This document shows positions 24,051-27,828 of a DNA stretch of 27,828 bases, in pieces. The notes under the pieces are model-generated. The model had not been told where the DNA came from. It searched no databases and saw only the letters and a list, made by a program, of their open reading frames with translations. The position numbers and the translations under genes are program-made. The DNA is from an uncultured Clostridia bacterium (GTDB lineage Bacteria; Bacillota; Clostridia; Christensenellales; Aristaeellaceae). Numbering within the stretch: position 1 is the first letter of the stretch; each line of letters starts with the position of its first letter. The DNA lies in assembly GCA_945877525.1 (NCBI GenBank), contig CAMDVP010000012.1, positions 1 through 27,828 of the forward strand, given 5' to 3'.

Positions 24051-24820
24051 TTCGTTCCCTCCGGCACAGGCGTAGAAGTGAGTTCATCCATGGTTTCAGG
24101 AATCCAGGGCATCAGAAAGCAGTTGATGTAGAAGGGCTTCTTCTGGCTGGTGGGCACCTTGTAATCCACATAGGACGAGGCCTCGAGGGTGCGCTCCTCC
24201 TCCGGCACGACAGAAAGGTTCAGTCCCTTGTCCTGGGCGTTCATATCGTAGTCGTGGATATACATTTTCACCCGATGAGACATGTTGCCCTCCAGGGTGG
24301 TGATGCGGTAGCGGCCCTCGCCCAGCTCCTGTACATCATACACCAGGCCCACATGCACGGTTTTGTTAGCGGATTTGCGCACACCGTACACCACCAGAAA
24401 GCCCGGCTGGGGCACATTGGTGGAGCGCCCCATGCGCTGGTAGCCCCGCAAAAGCTTTCCCACGCTGGCTTCCTTCACATGGAAGACGCCCTCCACCGGG
24501 GCCTCCTCAATCTTCTGCAGCTCGGCCATGGGAATGCCTGCCTCAATCATGCACCAGGTCACATAGCCGCCACACCAGCCAAAGCTGATCCCCTTGCCGC
24601 GCCACTCGGTATACTTGTTGCAGTCCTTGAGGGTTTTGCCGGCCAGGGTTTCCCACTCCTGCCAGGCAATGTCCAGCACGCGGCGGATTTCCTCCGGAGG
24701 CTGCTGCACATGCCCGCCTATGTCCAGGGGCGGCGGAGTCGGGGTCGTATCCGCCAAAGCGCAGGCGCACAGCATGCAAAGGCAAAGGCAAAGTGCCATG
24801 CACCGCATCCATTTCGTCAT
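24047..24820 (-). CDS. Secreted CHAP-type amidase/peptidase
   Basis: A 257-residue exported protein. The signal peptide (1-24) is very Cys-rich and ends in ALA-D, a signal peptidase I site; LCAC (17-20) is a possible lipobox. The mature part follows the CHAP pattern: GWCGGYVTWCMIEAG with catalytic Cys83, VPQPGFLVVYG, HVGLVYDV with His156, and ITTLEGNMS with Glu178/Asn179 as third member. CHAP enzymes cleave peptidoglycan cross-links or peptides. The C-terminal 65 residues are a tail with no known features. AGGAG lies 8 bases before the ATG. It is the promoter-proximal gene of a two-gene operon with asnA, an unexpected pairing of cell-wall cleavage with amino acid synthesis. Confidence 0.85.
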   Translation of the reverse strand: MTKWMRCMALCLCLCMLCACALADTTPTPPPLDIGGHVQQPPEEIRRVLDIAWQEWETLAGKTLKDCNKYTEWRGKGISFGWCGGYVTWCMIEAGIPMAELQKIEEAPVEGVFHVKEASVGKLLRGYQRMGRSTNVPQPGFLVVYGVRKSANKTVHVGLVYDVQELGEGRYRITTLEGNMSHRVKMYIHDYDMNAQDKGLNLSVVPEEERTLEASSYVDYKVPTSQKKPFYINCFLMPWIPETMDELTSTPVPEGTK

Positions 24821-24859
24821 CAGGCCGTCTCCTTTCGTTGGCAGCGAATATCTTATTAT

Positions 24860-24865
24860 ATTATA
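24860..24865 (-). promoter_or_regulatory. Likely -10 of the CHAP-asnA operon
   Basis: A perfect TATAAT on the minus strand lies 40 bases before the CHAP ATG, within an AT-rich patch. The hexamer at 17 bases (TTCCTT) is a poor -35, so the promoter may need an activator or use the AT-rich upstream run. Confidence 0.55.
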
Positions 24866-24943
24866 CCCCTATCCCATGAAAAAAGGAAGCCCCGGCTGGT
24901 AACACTGTTTCGCTGAAAAACCGATTGCTTTGCTGAATGCAGA

Positions 24944-24997
24944 GGTTTCGCGCCTGCGGGCGCGACCAAAGGGCTTTCCGATCGCCCTTTGGAAACC
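24944..24997. repeat. Nested palindrome of the intergenic repeat family
   Basis: Outer arms GGTTTC and GAAACC enclose CGCGCC / GGCGCG (about 24949-24964) and CCAAAGGGC / GCCCTTTGG (24966-24992). The CCAAAGGGC arms are the same as in the array at 25347-25367. Confidence 0.65.
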
Positions 24998-25028
24998 TTC
25001 GGGGCCGATCCCTTTGTTGCTATGTTTT

Positions 25029-25058
25029 TAATGCAGCATAGTATAATGCAACACAGTA
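25029..25058 (-). repeat. 15-bp tandem repeat, copy 2 (inverted)
   Basis: Two 15-nt units, TAATGCAGCATAGTA and TAATGCAACACAGTA on the plus strand, are the reverse complement of the pair at 17139-17168 with one base different. The surrounding sequence (TATACTGTG before, TTAA after on the minus strand) is also shared. Confidence 0.75.
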
Positions 25059-25084
25059 TAGCACTTTCCCTCCCCCGAAAAGGC

Positions 25085-25337
25085 AAAACCCAGCTTCACT
25101 CCATCCAAATGTTTGACGAGAGACCCGAAGGCCCTTCGCAGGAATCCAGGAAGCAGCACCCTTCTATCCGAAGCATGCACCACCCGCCGCCGCAGCGGCC
25201 AGCCGCAGGCTCTGCGTCGCGGCGCGCCCGTTGCGCGCCGTGACCCCTGCAAGGGGAAAACCCAAGTTCCAACCTACCCGAATGGGTGTCGAGAGGGCCG
25301 AAGGCCCTTCGCAGGAGTCCAGAGGGCAGCGCCCTCT
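25085..25337 (+). repeat. Imperfect duplication, 173-bp offset
   Basis: About 80 bases at 25085-25164 recur at 25258-25337: both begin AAAACCCA and share CCGAAGGCCCTTCGCAGGA and the following TCCAG...GCAGC. The copies differ at roughly a quarter of positions. The 90 bases between hold further GC-rich inverted repeats. No gene is supported here; the open frames are Arg/Pro/Gly-rich and unlike coding sequence. Confidence 0.6.
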
Positions 25338-25392
25338 GGTGGGTTTCCAAAGGGCAAAGCCCTTTGGTGGGGTCCAGGGGCAAAGCCCCTGG
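25294..25392. repeat. Array of four palindromic hairpins, about 27-bp period
   Basis: Four perfect hairpins stand side by side: GGGCC-GAA-GGCCC (25295-25307), CCAGAGGGC / GCCCTCTGG (25319-25339), CCAAAGGGC-AAA-GCCCTTTGG (25347-25367) and CCAGGGGC-AAA-GCCCCTGG (25374-25392). Stem bases change in compensating pairs while the frame TCCA..GGG / CCC..TGG stays, which is how REP-like elements kept for secondary structure behave. The array ends about 36 bases before the -35 of the SCIFF promoter. Confidence 0.75.
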
Positions 25393-25427
25393 CGGCGTTT
25401 CTTTGGATGAATATTTCTGCGAAACGA

Positions 25428-25456
25428 TTGCAAGATGCGGGAAGATGGTGTATAAT
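25428..25456 (+). promoter_or_regulatory. Promoter of the SCIFF operon
   Basis: TTGCAA (25428-25433), a 17-base spacer and a perfect TATAAT (25451-25456). Transcription would start near 25463, giving a leader of about 30 nt with GGAGGAG 7 bases before the ATG. Confidence 0.85.
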
Positions 25457-25491
25457 AGCGACATTCCAAGAGAGAATGGAGGAGATTTCCC

Positions 25492-25686
25492 ATGAAGCAT
25501 ATTGAGACGATTCAGAAGCCCTGCCTGGCCCAGTCCCTGGTGCACGGCGGCTGCGGCGAGTGCCAGGCCTCCTGCCAGAGCGCCTGCAAGACCAGCTGCA
25601 CCGTAGCGAACCAGTCCTGCGCCAACAAGGAGAACAACGCCGTGCTGGCCGGGAACGAGGGCAAGGTTCGCCGCACGAGCAAGTAA
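25492..25686 (+). CDS. scfA: SCIFF-type ranthipeptide precursor
   Basis: A 64-residue RiPP precursor. MKHIETI and the core GGCGECQASCQSAC plus KTSCTVANQSC are the SCIFF family signature (six cysteines in about forty-five residues). Cysteines are at 11, 21, 24, 28, 32, 36 and 43, so there is one more than the family's six (Cys11, in the usual leader part). In the Clostridium thermocellum homologue the maturase links Cys32 to Thr37; both residues are at the same numbers here. Most SCIFF peptides end soon after the last Cys, at about 46 residues, but this one carries about 19 further residues (KENNAVLAGNEGKVRRTSK). It has a strong promoter and ribosome site, and is followed by a terminator hairpin before the maturase gene. 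The biological role of SCIFF products is still unknown; quorum-sensing-like control has been proposed. Confidence 0.95.
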   Translation: MKHIETIQKPCLAQSLVHGGCGECQASCQSACKTSCTVANQSCANKENNAVLAGNEGKVRRTSK

Positions 25687-25705
25687 GCATCCGGCAAGGC
25701 ACCCC

Positions 25706-25736
25706 AAAGGGCGTGAGGAAAACTCCGCCCTTTTTT
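25706..25736 (+). terminator. Internal terminator between scfA and scfB
   Basis: AAAGGGCG pairs with CGCCCTTT, with GAG / CTC extending the stem across a bulged T and a GAAAA-type loop, followed directly by a T run. It lies 20 bases after the precursor stop codon and 30 before the maturase start, so it should let more precursor than maturase mRNA be made. Confidence 0.85.
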
Positions 25737-25766
25737 GATGATTCACCCCATGAGGAGGAAACCCAT

Positions 25767-27131
25767 TTGATTCATACCTTTAAGGCCGTGGGCCAGCCCA
25801 TGATGCTGGACGTCGGCAGCGGCGCGGTGCATGCGCTGGACGAAATGGCCTACGACGTGCTTACTGTGTGGAACGACTGCACCCCTGAGGAAATCAAGGC
25901 CCGCCTGAAGGGCAAGTACACCGAGAAGGAGCTGGACGAGGTGATCGGTGAGGTGCGCCAGCTGGAGGAAATCGGCGCGCTGAACGCCCCCGACAACTAC
26001 GACGATGTGAAACAGCTGCAGGAGCCCGGCGTGGTGAAATCCATGTGCCTGCACGTGGCCCACGACTGCAACCTGCGCTGCAAATACTGCTTCGCCGCCA
26101 CCGGCGACTTCTGCATGGGCGAGCGCAAGCTGCTGCCCTTCGAGGTCGGCAAAAAGGCCCTGGACTGGCTGGTGGAAAAAAGCGGCAAGCGCGTTCACCT
26201 GGAGGTGGACTTCTTCGGCGGCGAGCCGCTGATGAACTTCGAGGTGATGAAGCAGCTTGTGGAATACGGCCGCTCCATCGAGAAGGAAAAGAATAAGAAG
26301 TTCAAGTTCACCACCACCACCAACTGCGTGCTGATGAACGACGAGATCATCGATTTCCTTAACCGGGAAATGGGCAACGTAGTCATCTCCATGGACGGCC
26401 GCCCCGAGGTGCATGACCGCATGCGCCCCACCGTGAACGGCAAGGGCAGCTATGCCATCATCGCCGAGAAGGCCAAGAAGTTCGCCGCCCTGCGCGGCGA
26501 CAAGGAGTATTACGTCCGCGGCACCTATACCGGCTATAACAAGGACTTCAGCAAGGACGTGCTGTTCCTGGCCGACGAGGGCTTCGAGCAATTGTCTGTG
26601 GAGCCTGTGGTGACCGACCCCGCCTGCGAGTATGCCCTGCACGAAGAGGATCTGCCTCAGCTGCGGGAAGAGTACGAACGCCTGGCCGTGGCCTATATGG
26701 ATCGCCGGGCCAACGGCAAGTGGTTCAACTTCTTCCACTTCAATGTGGATCTGGCGGGCGGCCCCTGCCTGCGCAAGCGCCTGACCGGCTGCGGCGCGGG
26801 CAACGAATATGTGGCCGTGACCCCCGACGGCGATATATACCCCTGCCACCAGTTCGTGGGGCGGGAGGGCTACCGCATGGGCTCCGTACTGGACGGCACC
26901 TTCGACAGGAACATCCAGCGCAGGTTTGCCGACAACCATGTGCTGCACAAGGAAAAGTGCCGCGAGTGCTGGGCCAGATTCTACTGCTCCGGTGGCTGCG
27001 CGGCCAATGCCGAGGCCTTCCACGGAGATATTTCCCAGCCCTACGACATGGAGTGCCAGCTGGAACGCAAGCGCCTGGAGTGCGCCATGGCCATTTATGC
27101 CATCGAGCATGCAAAAAAGGATGAAGCATAA
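25767..27131 (+). CDS. scfB: SCIFF ranthipeptide radical SAM maturase
   Basis: A 454-residue radical SAM enzyme that forms thioether links in the SCIFF peptide. An N-terminal RRE/PqqD-like precursor-binding region (about 1-85) is followed by the radical SAM core with CNLRCKYC (Cys101, Cys105, Cys108 bind the SAM cluster) and GGEP (151-154). The C-terminal SPASM-type domain has further cluster cysteines: GPCLRKRLTGCG (334, 342), YPC (360), and CRECWARFYCSGGC (398, 401, 407, 411) plus Cys430, consistent with two auxiliary Fe-S clusters. The start is TTG at 25767, with GAGGAGG 8 bases before it; no ATG in frame lies between the upstream stop region and residue MMLDV. This gives the usual family length. 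It follows scfA by 80 nt, with a terminator between. A bidirectional terminator ends the operon. Confidence 0.95.
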   Translation: MIHTFKAVGQPMMLDVGSGAVHALDEMAYDVLTVWNDCTPEEIKARLKGKYTEKELDEVIGEVRQLEEIGALNAPDNYDDVKQLQEPGVVKSMCLHVAHDCNLRCKYCFAATGDFCMGERKLLPFEVGKKALDWLVEKSGKRVHLEVDFFGGEPLMNFEVMKQLVEYGRSIEKEKNKKFKFTTTTNCVLMNDEIIDFLNREMGNVVISMDGRPEVHDRMRPTVNGKGSYAIIAEKAKKFAALRGDKEYYVRGTYTGYNKDFSKDVLFLADEGFEQLSVEPVVTDPACEYALHEEDLPQLREEYERLAVAYMDRRANGKWFNFFHFNVDLAGGPCLRKRLTGCGAGNEYVAVTPDGDIYPCHQFVGREGYRMGSVLDGTFDRNIQRRFADNHVLHKEKCRECWARFYCSGGCAANAEAFHGDISQPYDMECQLERKRLECAMAIYAIEHAKKDEA

Positions 27132-27148
27132 CCCATTTATTGCGACAG

Positions 27149-27180
27149 AAAAGCGCCGCCTCGCAGGAGACGGCGCTTTT
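27149..27180. terminator. Terminator of the SCIFF operon
   Basis: A perfect 10-bp stem (AAAAGCGCCG / CGGCGCTTTT, 12-nt loop that can form CTC/GAG pairs) starts 18 bases after the maturase stop codon and runs into TTTTGCTTGC. The A and T flanks make it usable in both directions, but no minus-strand gene is near on the right. Confidence 0.85.
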
Positions 27181-27255
27181 GCTTGCCCCGGAGCAGCCGA
27201 ACCGGCCTTCGGAAACAGGGTTCTTTCCAACAATCATTCTGTTTTACGATTATTT

Positions 27256-27274
27256 TTTATTGATTTTCAATAAA
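27256..27274. promoter_or_regulatory. Inverted repeat, possible operator of the DUF2975 gene
   Basis: TTTATTGA-TTT-TCAATAAA, a perfect 8-bp inverted repeat with a 3-bp spacer, ends 6 bases before the -35. The form suggests a dimeric DNA-binding protein (XRE-type regulators often sit beside DUF2975 genes; Fur- or FNR-like sites are also AT-rich palindromes). The binding protein is unknown. Confidence 0.45.
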
Positions 27275-27280
27275 TTCTTC

Positions 27281-27309
27281 TTGACAAAGGATATGCTCTG
27301 TGTTATCCT
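27281..27309 (+). promoter_or_regulatory. Promoter of the DUF2975 gene
   Basis: TTGACA (27281-27286), a 17-base spacer and TATCCT (27304-27309). The ATG at 27328 is only about 12 bases from the predicted start site, and GAGGTGAT forms the ribosome site at once. Confidence 0.75.
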
Positions 27310-27327
27310 GTGCGCGAGGTGATAAGC

Positions 27328-27828
27328 ATGAACGAAACCCGTAACGACAGGCAGACAACGCTGATCTTCACCCTTCTGCAGGCGGCGGCCGTGGGAATTG
27401 CCCTGGTGGGGCTGGCCCTGGCGGTCCTTTTCGGCTGCATCGGCGTGGTATCGCTCATCGAGAACACTGCCGCAAGGGAACCCGGCTATCTGGCCTTCAC
27501 CGTGTTGGCCATGCTGGCGGTGGCAGTGGTAACCCTCTGCTCGCTGGCAGCCCTGTATGAGTTTTTCATGATGTGCCGCAGGCTCAAGCAGGGCACAGCC
27601 TTCACCGAGCGCAACCGGTGCGCGTTGAACAGGATTGCCCTGCTGTGCGCCGTGAGCGGCGGCGCCATTCTGGCGGCTTTCCTCATGGCGATATGGACAT
27701 GCCGGCAGTGCGGGGTGGGCGCCTTCATGCTGCTGGTGGCCCTGGCCGGGGCGGCATACCTGTGCGTGGCGCTGGTGGCCTGGGCGCTGGCGGTGCTGGT
27801 GAAACGCGCCACCGCCCTGCAGCAGGAA
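27328..27828 (+). CDS. DUF2975 family membrane protein (C-terminus cut by window end)
   Basis: The visible 167 residues form four hydrophobic helices (about 12-42, 54-78, 100-122 and 130-158) and a cytoplasmic loop, CRRLKQGTAFTERNRCALNRI (two parts: CRRLKQGTAF and TERNRCALNRI), that matches the DUF2975 signature LKxGxPFTxxNxxxLRxI. The frame is open to the last base of the window, so the end is missing, probably only by a few residues. These proteins are usually followed by a small XRE regulator, which would lie outside the window. The function is not known. Strong promoter and GAGGTGAT ribosome site upstream. Confidence 0.8.
   Translation, partial: MNETRNDRQTTLIFTLLQAAAVGIALVGLALAVLFGCIGVVSLIENTAAREPGYLAFTVLAMLAVAVVTLCSLAALYEFFMMCRRLKQGTAFTERNRCALNRIALLCAVSGGAILAAFLMAIWTCRQCGVGAFMLLVALAGAAYLCVALVAWALAVLVKRATALQQE

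Noticed and set aside
17139..25058. Classic insertion sequence or composite transposon
   Set aside because: No transposase, integrase or target-site duplication is visible; only the short inverted tandem repeats remain, reported as a finding.
25294..25392. CRISPR array
   Set aside because: The units have a period near 27 bp but there are no spacers; each unit is a contiguous palindrome with changing stem sequence.
25096..25746. Open frames of 130-216 codons across the repeat block on both strands
   Set aside because: They are Arg/Gly/Pro-rich, follow the palindromic repeats in several frames and overlap the SCIFF gene and its promoter.
25560..25766. Start of the radical SAM maturase at an ATG inside the SCIFF gene
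   Set aside because: The frame is open from 25560, but this would overlap the precursor gene and the terminator, and the RRE domain begins at the TTG with the good ribosome site.

Overview
The window looks like chromosome of a high-GC, low-complexity-gut-type Clostridia (Firmicutes). The strongest pointer is the SCIFF ranthipeptide precursor with its radical SAM maturase (25492-27131), a pair found almost throughout Clostridia. RNase Y, a WalRK-like two-component operon, AsnA, AGGAGG-type ribosome sites and TTGACA/TATAAT promoters agree. The exact family cannot be read from this sequence. I see no rRNA, tRNA, CRISPR array, transposase or phage gene.

Left part (1-13.4 kb, minus strand). From right to left: rpiB and an M19 dipeptidase; an orphan LolD-type ABC ATPase with a polytopic membrane protein; then a probable operon of response regulator, histidine kinase, two GerMN lipoproteins and a membrane protein with a faint P-type ATPase look; then an HtrA protease with its own promoter and terminator; then rny (RNase Y) behind a leader of about 380 nt full of hairpins. 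The RR-HK-accessory-HtrA order recalls walRKHIJ-htrC of Bacillus, while GerMN lipoproteins next to the kinase recall MtrAB-LpqB of Actinobacteria.

Middle part (13.5-17.1 kb, plus strand). A ZnuCB-like metal ABC transporter pair lacking a binding protein, a two-domain protein resembling a GT60-like glycosyltransferase joined to an HtrL/YibB-like domain, and a hotdog acyl-CoA thioesterase. All are closely spaced.

Glycosidase part (17.3-23 kb). A minus-strand six-hairpin glycosidase broken by a one-base frameshift lies divergent to a GH78 alpha-L-rhamnosidase followed by a GH37/GH63-like glycosidase. These probably act on imported or surface rhamnose-containing oligosaccharides; no transporter or regulator is next to them. 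A convergent minus-strand pair follows: a secreted CHAP-type amidase translationally coupled to asnA.

Right part (24.8-27.8 kb). A 670-nt gene-free stretch packed with palindromic repeats leads into the SCIFF operon (promoter, precursor, internal terminator, TTG-initiated maturase, terminator) and a DUF2975 membrane protein cut by the window end. A 15-bp tandem repeat occurs in opposite orientation at 17.14 kb and 25.03 kb, bracketing the glycosidase/asnA block, and the palindromic repeat also occurs at the very start of the window. The most notable items are the seven-cysteine, C-terminally extended SCIFF peptide, the GerMN/WalRK-like operon with a decayed pump-like member, the fused glycosyltransferase protein, the long rny leader, and the repeat families.
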